A stretch of DNA of 64,000 nt, taken from NCBI GenBank assembly GCA_001792895.1, contig MARA01000009.1, positions 124,001-188,000 on the forward strand, read 5' to 3'. The notes under the pieces are model-generated. The model made no database searches. It worked only from the letters and a program-made list of their open reading frames with translations, and was not told the origin of the DNA. This document shows positions 32,596 through 41,364 of the stretch, one piece after another. Made by a program: the position numbers and the translations under genes. This stretch comes from Lentinus brumalis (lineage: Eukaryota; Basidiomycota; Agaricomycetes; Polyporales; Polyporaceae). Each line of letters starts with the position of its first letter. Positions within the stretch are counted from its first letter, which is position 1.

Positions 32596-34225
32596 TGTTT
32601 CTGAGAGAATCGGATGTCGTTTGGGGAAATGGAGTGACTATATGCGCTTTGTACACGCGGAAGCGATGTGGAAGGAAGTCAAGCCGCCTGATGGGCGCTA
32701 GCGCGCCCGCGACTTCCTTCCACTTCTGGCCTCCGTGCTTTACTAAGCATCCGTTATGGCGGGCACTCGTTCCTCGTGCCCTCCTAACATCACGTTCCTC
32801 AACTTCAGCCAGAACACGTTCAACGTCGCTGAGCAGACGCAGCGGAACCAAGCCCTTGCCTGTGCCAAAGTAGGCCAGACGACGAAGGCAAAGAACCGAC
32901 TCGAAGTCGCCACTCAAGCCGTAGAGACAATCGAGCGGGCTCTCGGCATTGAGGAGCGGTGGGCCGAGACCACGAGCGAGTATATTGCCACTCGGTTGTA
33001 TGTTGAGAACCGACGCTTCATCCGCGCTGTAGACGAGCTCGAGAGGCTTGTGGTGCAACGTCTATTCGAGCTATCGAAGGCAAATCTCGCCGGCACAGGT
33101 ATGCGGTCCCCACCGCCGCTCGCTAGTTCCGTCGCATTCACATGAGCTCACAATCGCGGCTGCAGGTTACAAGCTGCGACGACAGATCTCAAAGCATCTC
33201 GTACGGCGATCAGAAGCAATCCGCACGGCGTTGAGCAAGTACAACGAGCTCGCGCCGTTGCAGAAACCGCCACGCCAAACGCTGGCTTACAGCGATGTGA
33301 TGGCGTATGGATGGCTTGGGGAGTTCGAGCTCTTGCGGCACTCTTCACATGCGTTGCTCGAGAAGCCATGGAGCTCTCCAGCTGCTCGGGACGTCATGGT
33401 CAAGTACTTTAAGCTTCAATGCGCCCATGCTGAGATCCATTGCCTCAACATCGAGATCCCAAGGCTCCAGCAATGGCTCGAGGACGAGAATGTGTCGTTC
33501 ACGCAAGCGGCAGCTGATCTGGACCCTACTGCTCCATTGCTCGCTGCAGAGGTGCGCGCGAGACACCGTGTCCAGCAGCGGGTGAATGAAGTGCATCGTG
33601 CATGGCTTGCACAAATTTACGCTATTCCAGGCTACAGCGGGCCCCACCCCGTCACTCCAGAACCTGGAACAGCGGCGTTTACGTCAGAAGAGGTTGAGAT
33701 ATTGCCAGACGAGGATGATCGAGCCAATGACGAAGCCTGCCAATTAGAAGAGACAGTAGCTAGAATGTCTTTGTCGTGATGTACCTGTACTGGTATAGTA
33801 GTGCGGCGAAGCTCCAGAACGCCGTTGGTACTAGCCAGAATGTGCTTAATAACCTGCAATGTTCCCTAGAATGTAGTCTCATGATGCTTGAAGCACTTCT
33901 GTAATTTGGAGGCTTGCCCGTTCGGAATGTGAGCTCCCCGACGTGATTGAGCCGGTTTGGTGTGTAGCGTCTTACGCGCACGAACACCGTCTCAATCTAG
34001 TACGCTGCACAACAACTCGCCGTCGTGCAACTAAGAACTACAAATTGACACGCTATCTGTGGCATGAACAGTGAAAACTACGTCTATAAATGTCGTTATC
34101 TAAGCGGTTGGGATAGGTATAGTGGTAGCATGCAGTTCGGAGAGCGGTAGCGTCTTAAAGTTCATGAACGCACTCTCCAGCGCCAACCTCACTTGACATG
34201 CAACTGCAACATGACCAGACAGCAA

Positions 34226-35870
34226 TGTCTGATCATGTCCCTCCACCTCTGCCATCTCACTCGCTACGACGCCCTGGTGTGTATAGCGATCAGTTGAATG
34301 CTCTCAATCTTGCCCTGCGTGCCGGACAAACACCATTGGTAAGCACTCCGCTCTAACACCCGCACCGATCCTAACTCTAAACTTTCTCTTCCAGAACCTG
34401 AGAACGTTCGGTATCTTTCTTCGTGCGGAGCTGGTAGAAGCTATGAAGAAGGACCTGGACCCGCCAAACGTCGTAGTGGAGACATGGGGCGAGATCGGTA
34501 TGTCGAATCTGCTTCTCGAGCAGCATGCAGCGTCATTAACTCGCCGATCTTCAGATAACAAGGCCTTGTGTGAAGTGCTCAGGGACTACTACCAGATGGA
34601 ATACGGGATTCCGTACTTCCAGAAGCTTTCGGTTAGAGCCTGCAAGTTGTACGATCGCCTTAGCTCTCTTCTCCCTCCGCCGCCGCCTCCTTCCCCTCCG
34701 GCCTCGTCTCTTGTGTCTTCACCGGCTGGCTCAGACGCAAGTTTGTGGCGTAACGTCGACCCTTATACCCCTGCCCACGAGGTCGCGGCAACTCTGGGAG
34801 AAGTAAGCAGCGCGAGGTACAATCTGGTTAATGGCAACGATGGCCGCGGTGAGTACTCTCCTCGCCTGCAGTCCGTGCTGTCACCGATATATTTAGGCCC
34901 CACTGTCATCCTACGCTTCATGGCCACCTGCCCGCCGTCAGGGCAAGCAGCAGACCCCATCACCTCAACTACTGCATCCTCAGCACTGCGTTCGTCGAGC
35001 AAGCCACCTGAAAGTCGCCTGGCTGTAGTGTTGGGTAAGCAATCCCGCGGTCTCCCAACTGCCAGCGCGCCTCCGTCTCCATCCCCACTCCCTCGTCGTC
35101 GCGTTCTGCACGGGCCACTTGTCGATACCTCGTCGCTTCCTATTCATGTCATCCAGGACAGTGATAGTGATGGTGGTGACTGCGACTCGCCGTCTCGTCC
35201 TGCCGCCACAGCCCCTCTGCCCACACACGCAAAGCCAAGGCAGGACGTCACCCGCAACAACACCGAGCTGGTGAACCCGGAGTGCTTGTTCGTCGGGACG
35301 TCAGCATCGTTTAGCTCAGGTCCGAGTGCCTCGCCCGATGACATCGACAGTTTCTTTGCAGATAGGTTGTCTACTACTGCCAGTTCTTCGCCCCCGTCCT
35401 CGCCTCCGCCGCAAGCAGTCCCTCTGATCTCCTCTGCTCCGCTGCCACCGCCGCCTCCCTCCGTGCATCTGGAGGTGCACGGCCGAGTACTCCCAACCCG
35501 TTGGGCTGCCGCCAATGGGGTGACGTCAGGCAGGAGAGCTGTGGCGACAATGCCTCAGTCTGCTTCGACCGCACCCCGCTCTGCCCGGGCAGCCAATGAG
35601 ATGGTCGCTGCCACTGCCCCTAGGCGTATACCCGCCGCGTCTTTAGATCTCCCACCCCCATACGCCACTAATCCGATGACCCCCATTCCCCTCCCGCCTG
35701 CCCATCAAATATTTTCCGCTCCGGCGGTGAATCTCCAGGTCTCTGCAGCGGCCGCGACCACGCCTCCTCGCTCGTCGTCCCCGCCCGAGGATCGCCCGCT
35801 CATCCCCAGCATGTACGTCGCGAGAGCAAGAACCTATGAACTGGGCCAGTGCGAGACTACCTACGCGTGA
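34226..35870 (+). CDS. Pro-rich protein in KDZ transposon
   Basis: Exon 1 is 34226-34339 (MSDHVPPPLPSHSLRRPGVY to ALRAGQTPL). Two further introns are well supported: about 34340-34393 and about 34498-34555, the latter restoring WGEIDNKALCEVLRDYYQM in frame. The N-terminal 120 residues look helical (LRTFGIFLRAELVEAM, YFQKLSVRACKLYDRLSSL). The remainder is a long Pro/Ser/Ala-rich, low-complexity stretch with runs of proline. A last intron at about 35812-35846 may replace the 35870 stop; another frame beyond it reads YLRVKRALYVVWVVVNKCIW and LLECGFSDHEIDDLIALFPI, which looks folded. I do not recognise the protein. Same strand and between the transposase and the companion gene, so probably transposon cargo. 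Confidence 0.5.
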
Positions 35871-36186
35871 AGAGAGCTCTGTACGTCGTCTGGGTGGTCG
35901 TGAACAAGTGCATATGGAGCCACCCGAATCACGGCGCACGTAGCTGGCCATCCCGCCTCCTCGAGTGTGGGTTCAGCGATCACGAGATTGACGATCTCAT
36001 TGCGCTGTTCCCCATCATCCCCAGAGCCTTAGGTCCCGGTGAAATGTGTACGCGATCAGGTAGTGATAGTCTTGGTAAAATTTTGCTTACGATGGTTGTT
36101 ACCTTCTTGAATATTATCTGTGTTCGTCTGGTGTGCGCCCTCCTCCCCGCCCTCGTGTCCACCCTCGTCTCCCCGCCTCAGCAGAC

Positions 36187-37670
36187 ATGGCCCCAAGAAA
36201 AAGCAAGAAGATTGCCACGGCGGCCACGCACGCACGCCTGCAGCTCACTGATGAGCAGAAGGCCGCACGGAAGCAGAAGAACGAGAACCTGTTGTTCGCC
36301 CTGAAGGACAGCGTGAAGAACTACCTAGGGCAGGCGCGGTCGATCGCAAAGGAGTATGGCAGGTGCGTAGCTGTAACTAACCATTCCAACCTCATGTCAA
36401 CTCATGCCTCCTGAGCCAGAACGGTGTCCTGCACCAAGAGCCAGCTGTTCATGGGTGGCAGGTTTCTTTGCAAGCACCGCCAACCGTCTGCATATAATGC
36501 ATTCATCCAAGCACGGTTGGCAGCGGCAAATAATGGTACGCACACTCATCCTATATTCTCTTTTGTACCCTAGTCAACATCCTGTAGACCTCCCGCCTGG
36601 AAAGAAGTGGCGGCTTCGGGATTTCACGAAGCATTACTGCGAGTCCCTCAAGCGCGACTATGCAAAGCTCTCAAGCCGCGAGAAGACATCGCTTACCAAA
36701 GGACTCAAGATTGTTCGCACCACGCGTGTAAAGATGGTGCGCGCGAATCCCAAGGTGATTGCGAAGTACGCGGACACCACCTTCGCGGACATGGAGAAGG
36801 ATGTAAGTACCTATCATTGTGATCGATTCTCATGCATGACTGCAGTGCTTACGCCCTTCCAGTGGACCGCGATCATGTCTCGCACAAGTATGCAGGGCAT
36901 GTACTTTGCGGTACGCTCAGGCACAGACGAGTACCACGAGCCGAAAATGTTCCTGACGAGCGGTGCTGAGAGCTTCATCCGCGAAGTGCTCGGCATGGAG
37001 CCCCGTACCCTCATACTGAAGCTCGAGGCTTGGTCTGTTAGCAAGCTCGCAGATCAGCGTAAGTCCCTCCTCCCGACCCTCTGTTTCCTTCAACTCACCT
37101 CATGCACTTCAGCCCTCGTCAAGAAACTGCCCACGCTCGCGAAAGCCATCAGCCTGTGCCGGCAGCTGATCCAGGAGGGCCTCGGTAAGTGCATGTGTTT
37201 GCAAAGAGAGTATTGACAGGGTTTGATTGTATTCTATACCAGAACGTGTCGTGATGTCTTCTGGAAGCTCTGGGAAGAAGAAGATTACGATGAATTACAA
37301 CAACTACGAGGCCAAGATCGTCGAAACGTACGCGGTCGATCTCGTCGGCTGGCCTTGCAGGAAGATGGCAAACCCTGGTACAATCGGACGTGACAATGTC
37401 TACGCATTGCTTAATGCTTTGGAGGGCCCGGACAACACGCGTACTTGCTACTGGGTCAAGCTAACGGCTGACAAGCTGGAGGGCCGCAAGGCGCGCAATG
37501 CTGAGCGCGCGAAGAACAGCAAGATCGTCTACAAGCCCCGGAAGAAGGTCCAGCGGAAGGAGAAGCCTAAGAAGAGCGCAGAGGTCGTGGATTCAAGCGA
37601 GGAGGAGGACAACGGCAACTCCGGGCAGGGGTCACAGCGTGAGGGGTCGGGTGAGCTCTCCGATGATTAG
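36187..37670 (+). CDS. KDZ transposon companion protein
   Basis: Starts MAPRKSKKIATAATHARLQL at 36187. Introns near 36364-36419, 36535-36576, 36803-36862, 37059-37113 and 37184-37242 keep one frame: SCTKSQLFMGGRFLCKHRQP, LPPGKKWRLRDFTKHYCESL, KTSLTKGLKIVRTTRVKMVR, MSRTSMQGMYFAVRSGTDEY, FIREVLGMEPRTLILKLEAW, NYNNYEAKIVETYAVDLVGW, CYWVKLTADKLEGRKARNAE, then a Lys-rich and acidic tail. I recall similar proteins (KIVE..GV.L.GWP, FYIAVRG) as frequent hypothetical proteins in Agaricomycetes, often beside KDZ transposases; that link is from memory, not proved here. The basic ends suggest a DNA-binding or nuclear role. No lesions seen. Confidence 0.6.
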
Positions 37671-38206
37671 TAGTAGTTCCTCATGCCCATATACCATTTC
37701 CCTACTATCTCCCATGTATGCTGTTGGTATTCCCTCAATGAACGATCAATTGCGTCCTCACTGGACTTGTCTGTCGCTGCTGAATACCAGGTCATGGGGT
37801 GCAAGTCATTGTTTCTCCATTATTGCTAAATCAAGTGAGCGCATGTAGATAATAACTATCGCAATAGATGCGCGTGCGTTCTAGCATTCGATTGATATAT
37901 ATATGTCGCCAAAAACGCGGGAGACTATGCGGGAAGTCGTGCTCATCGTGGCAGGCGGTGAGCGCGCATGGCGGGGGAGGGCGGGGAGCACCGACGGGCG
38001 AGGCGGCGTCGGGCGATAAGCGCGGGATGCTGATGGGAACTCCGGGGAGCTCGGAGATGGAGGACGATTATGTAAGGGAGAGCTTTTCGCTGCCCCCAAG
38101 TGAAGTGCTGTTTGCTGGGTGAATTGCTGGGTCAGCGGAAGGGGACGATTTCTAGCTACTTAGCTACCAGGAGCGAACAGATGTTGTAGCTAAGTAACCG
38201 AGACTG
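37671..38206. other. KDZ right subterminal region, no gene
   Basis: Between the companion gene and the right inverted repeat I see no supported coding sequence. Paired TAGCTA words at 38152-38166 and 38186-38196 mirror those at the left end (24212-24256) and are probably transposase-binding sites. Confidence 0.5.
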
Positions 38207-38230
38207 TGGTGACGCCCAGGTGCTACGTGC

Positions 38231-38438
38231 TCACAAGGTGCCCGCAACCGACAGAATCTCTACCACCATGCCCCGTCGTGCTCTCTCCAAAGCTAAATCT
38301 AGACAGCTTAATTCTAGACTGGTTGACAAGTACATTACCATTGCTGCCGACCGCTATGTTACGGAAGGCGAGGGTGGGACTGAGGAGGAGGAGGAGGAGG
38401 GGTTCGAGGATGAGAGCGAGTCCGAGATAGAAGATTAG
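38231..38438 (+). pseudogene. right half of ORF split by KDZ insertion
   Basis: The frame enters from the KDZ target duplication as HKVPATDRISTTMPRRALSK and continues QLNSRLVDKYITIAADR to an acidic tail (GFEDESESEIED, TAG at 38436-38438). It is in frame with 23989-24185 across the insertion. The ATG at 38269 could alternatively start a short independent protein of 56 residues. No family recognised. Confidence 0.4.
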
Positions 38439-38705
38439 ATCGCGGAGTAGATGATCTCTCGTTATCAGCATAGATTAGATTAGATTCCGGGCGTCCCAGG
38501 GACTCGAGGGGCCTCGATAATGGGACGGGACATTGATTGCCTTCGTTTGTGCGCACTGTTTGCTCCACGGCCTTCAAATCTCGCAAGACAATAGTTGCCA
38601 GTACTCAGAACAGGTATATATACAGCTCAGAACAGAGGGACAGTACGGGACGGCACTCGGAGCCTGTCAGTATTGTGGTGTCCCGAGGAGCCGTGTATGA
38701 CTGTA

Positions 38706-39289
38706 GTCTGCGTCTTGGAGAGCCCGGCCTGAGGCTAGAGGTTCGGGCAGGCCGTGGCTCCCCAGGCCGAGCCGTAGCCGCGGCTTTCGAGCGGAGATGA
38801 GCTCCCCACATCACTACGAAAGATGTTCGGTCGCAAAAGAACCCAAAGGAGGCCAACCAGACTCCAGAGTGATCGCAATGACCAGTAGAATTGCTGACGA
38901 CATGAAGTTCTAGCAGTCAGACGGTGTTGACGAGAAGAGTTAACGGGGCAGGTCGACGAGGCGATACGCAGACGGCCAAATTCAGCGTTCGGCATATGGA
39001 ATGCTTTTACGTCGACCTGCAAGACCTCTCTCGTAAGACCGACTCCTTTGTGTGGAATCGGAATCCTTGAGCGGATAACGATACCTTGTAGTGACTACTG
39101 CGCATACCGTTGCTGTACAGGATCCCACAGAGATCGGATGTCATAAGAACACATACGACGCGTCCCGGACTCTGGCTGCCGGTGCCGTTCACGTCATGAC
39201 GCGCGGGTCGAAACGATTGGGTAGTCGGCTGTAGTCGGAGGTGGCAAGAAGACCCGGACATGGCGGGTATGCATTCTACAGCGCTCAGA
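38706..39289. other. no gene seen
   Basis: This is the boundary between the repeat stack and the housekeeping block. Only short unsupported frames were found, and no inverted or direct repeat stood out. Confidence 0.5.
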
Positions 39290-39881
39290 CTAGACAGCCT
39301 TGGGATTCAGGATACCCGTCGCAGCGGGCAGCACCGCGTCCTCGTCTCTCCCTGTCAACAGCACGCTCAGCACCACACCGTCGCAAGGACAGCAGCAAGA
39401 AATGGACGGACCTTCGTAGAACTTCTGGAGGAAGGTGCGTGGGGGCCTGCCCTTGGGCTGGAGGAGGATGCCCATGATGTGGTCGAGCTGCTTCCAGCAG
39501 TTCATGGTCTCCTGGTACTCCTGCTGGCCCTTCTGGACGAGGACGTCAATTATGCGGGTGTCGGAGACGAAGCGGTTTTGCTCGAATTGTTGACGGATGC
39601 AGTGGCGGACGTAGGCTGGGGAGACGTTCAGTGCGTAGAGCGTGACGATCTCTGGGGCCTGTTGGATTGACAGGACGGGCGGGAAGAGTGGGCAAACAGA
39701 TCAACATGCCATTGAGAGAGAAGATGCAAATCTTGGGATGAGTATGTGGAGTGGAATCAGAGCAAGAGTCACGCACGCCGCGGTACCAGTCGCGGTAGAG
39801 CTTGAGAACACGCGCGCGAGCCTGCTCCGGGCTGGACGAGATGTGCGCGGTGCGGGCAAGGCGAGCAGGGATAGTCGTCAT
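39290..39881 (-). CDS. NDUFA6: complex I LYR subunit, NDUFA6/B14 type
   Basis: Three exons: 39881-39777, from 39658, and a last one ending at 39290. The start MTTIPARLARTAHISSSPEQ is followed by the LYR motif KLYRDWYRG that gives the family its name, APEIVTLYALNVSPAYVRHC, FEQNRFVSDTRIIDVLVQKG and ETMNCWKQLDHIMGILL. The spliced length of about 140 residues fits the NDUFA6 / fungal 14.8-kDa subunit of NADH:ubiquinone oxidoreductase. It sits on the matrix arm of mitochondrial complex I, where the LYR protein partners with the acyl-carrier protein. Divergent from the PP28-type gene 196 bp away. Confidence is high from motif order and length. Confidence 0.9.
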
Positions 39882-40077
39882 CGTGTGTCCGCCACTAGCG
39901 TCGGGGCCGTCGGGGAGAAGGTCGAGGTCGAGTGTGGGTGGTCGGAGGGCGAGTTTGTGGTCGTTGACGTCGGGCAGAACGCCTGCGCACGTGACGCGGT
40001 TGTGGCTAGCGGCAAGAGAGCAGTAGCGCTACTTATCGCCCCATCTTCTCTCTCGACCACCACCACACATATCACAA
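39882..40077. promoter_or_regulatory. shared divergent promoter, NDUFA6/PP28 gene
   Basis: 196 bp between two start codons facing away from each other. A bidirectional promoter is inferred from spacing alone; no named element was recognised. Confidence 0.5.
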
Positions 40078-41073
40078 ATGGCCCGCGGCAAGTTCAACCA
40101 GAAGCGCGGCGGAGGCAGGAAGTGCGTCACTCGTTTAACCACCCTTGCGAGCCCGGATCTCATGTCGATTTCTTTCGCGATCGTTGTAGCTTTAGGTATG
40201 TCCTTTCGGACGCAGTGCACACAGCAGCACAAGCACAGGCATTGGCCTCTGACACCGCTCGATAGCAAGAACCTCGTCCTGGACGAAAATGGCACAGCTG
40301 TAGCGAAAGACAAATGGTGCGTCCGCCCTCGCCACTAATCCTAAACCGCTCCTCCTCATTGGCTGACGCTGTCTCAATCTTCCCTCGTTGTCTTCGCCAT
40401 CGGACAACCACGAAATGCTTCCAGGGCGGCACGCGACGGCAACGAAGACGACTCTGATTCAGACGAGGAGGTGGAGGAGGAAGAGGAGGAAGAGAGCTCT
40501 GAGGAAGAGGCTGCGGGCACCGCGGCTGGTACAACCCCGCAGGCCGAGCTCAGCCGCGCAGAGCGTGCAGAGCTCAAGAAGCAGAAGAAGGCGGCAGCGG
40601 CGGCCAAGCAGGGCGCAGCAGCTGACGGCGACGAGGAAGAAGGCGACGACCCACTCCTCGTGAACCCGAACCGCGCCGCCGGCAAACGGCTCGCCATCTC
40701 AGACCTCTCTGCGCCGCGCGAGCTATCTCGCAGGGAGCGTGAGGAGAAGGAGAAGAAGGATGCTAAGGAGCGGTATTGGAAGGTGAGCCGTCTGTCTTGT
40801 TGGTCGGTGCGAGGTGCGTTCTGACGCAGGGTTGGACTTGCAGTTGCACGCACAAGGCAAGACTGACGAGGCCAAGTCTGACCTTGCTCGGTTGGCGAAG
40901 ATCCGCGCCGAGCGTGAGGCTTCTCAGGCGAAGAGGAAGGCTGAGGCCGAAGGTACGCTCGTTCACTCTCGACACTCCCTAGATGTTCAGTGCTCATGAT
41001 ATACGTAGCGAAATCTGCCGAGATCGAGGCCAAGCGCAAGGCCGAGCAGCTAGCAAGGGCGAAACGTCAATGA
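40078..41073 (+). CDS. PP28/PDAP1-type phosphoprotein
   Basis: Five exons. Exon 1 reads MARGKFNQKRGGGR; splicing at about 40122-40285 gives NKNLVLDENGTAVAKDKW, then an acidic stretch (SDSDEEVEEEEEEESSEEE) and the PP28 core PRELSRREREEKEKKDAKER, YWKLHAQGKTDEAKSDLARL, AKIRAEREASQAKRKAEAE, ending KAEQLARAKRQ. The core matches the casein-kinase-substrate PP28 domain of human PDAP1 in order and wording. The fungal role is not well defined; a ribosome- or RNA-linked role has been suggested for relatives. Highly charged, mostly helical, no membrane segment. The last intron (about 40954-41008) restores EAEAKSAEIEAK. Confidence 0.88.
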
Positions 41074-41364
41074 ACCCTGTTGCTCAAGGCAGAGATCGTG
41101 ACTGTTGTTGTACTACCTCCCGCAAACGTGTCCGTTGTACGATTAGACCCTTGTGCAGGAATCAATATGAGGCATGTATCATTACCGACAGTCCGGAGCT
41201 CTATGCGGTACGCCAGAGCAAAAACAGCCACTACACACAAACTACGAGGAAGGCCACAGCGAGATCAAAGAGTATATACATAACTTACAAATCCGCACCG
41301 TCAATATGAAGAGGAAGGCAAAATCCACAGGACAAATTCCAAAGAGTCTCTGAAGCCGGATGTC

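Larger units (their letters stand above)
27261..32757 (-). mobile_element. DIRS-like tyrosine-recombinase retrotransposon
   Basis: About 5.5 kb in antisense inside the KDZ gene. Order on its own coding strand: gag with zinc knuckles, reverse transcriptase, RNase H, tyrosine recombinase. There is no DDE integrase or protease, the definition of the DIRS/Ngaro order. The KDZ frame rejoins if the junction is placed at the GGCG shared by 27257-27260 and 32758-32761, so the ends are good to a few bases. At its 5' end a 13-bp inverted pair (GTGGAAGGAAGTC at 32668-32680 and complement at 32711-32723) forms a hairpin; at the 3' end, 27323-27355 is another palindromic stretch. I could not decide between DIRS (inverted ends plus internal complement) and Ngaro (split direct repeats). 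Confidence 0.85.
24594..33779 (+). pseudogene. KDZ transposase, split by a MITE and a DIRS-like element
   Basis: Exon 1 is 24594-24759 and exon 2 is 24807-25011; exon 3 starts at 25070 (acceptor CTTGAG). Later exons carry the KDZ core: PCLAISLRSLEFYHQLR, QFSDAFDVYLDILRRLR, GCPPCGNK, HAMDGNNSLK (first Asp), CACRHGIVESFAEIRHSGEL, GVGHDIACSF (second Asp), AFHGHAHNCLCQL and GLEDLETCERIFSASNA (Glu). These fit the D-D-E KDZ family closely. Reading frame and introns are intact apart from two inserts: 277 bp after 26543 and about 5.5 kb after about 27260. The tail resumes at about 32761: NVAEQTQRNQALACAKVGQ, intron 33099-33165, YKLRRQISKHLVRRSEAIRT, CLNIEIPRLQQWL, to the stop at 33779. Both inserts removed, the frame rejoins. 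This copy cannot make full-length transposase. Confidence 0.88.
24186..38222 (+). mobile_element. KDZ (Kyakuja-Dileera-Zisupton) DNA transposon, 14 kb
   Basis: The ends are inverted copies of CACCTGGGCGTCACCA (24186-24201 and complement at 38207-38222). Both continue into related subterminal text with paired TAGCTA words (GGTAGCTAACTAGCTAG left, GGTAGCTAAGTAGCTAG right, inverted). The flanking 8 bp read CTACGCGC (24178-24185) and CTACGTGC (38223-38230), an 8-bp target duplication with one transition; 8 bp is the duplication known for Zisupton-type elements. Cargo on the plus strand is a KDZ transposase gene, a Pro-rich protein and a conserved companion protein. Two later insertions sit inside the transposase gene. 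CpG content is high, unlike the older repeats to its left, which suggests a younger insertion. Confidence 0.85.
23742..38703. mobile_element. pogo-like (Tc1/mariner) element split by the KDZ transposon
   Basis: A 28-bp terminal inverted repeat beginning CAGTCATACAC lies at 23742-23769 and, inverted, at 38676-38703, with 27 of 28 positions identical. Each end is bordered by TA (23740-23741 and 38704-38705), the Tc1/mariner target duplication. Removing the KDZ transposon and one copy of its 8-bp duplication leaves about 917 bp, so the original was a short, probably non-autonomous element. It seems to have held one open frame, now divided between the two flanks. Confidence 0.7.
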
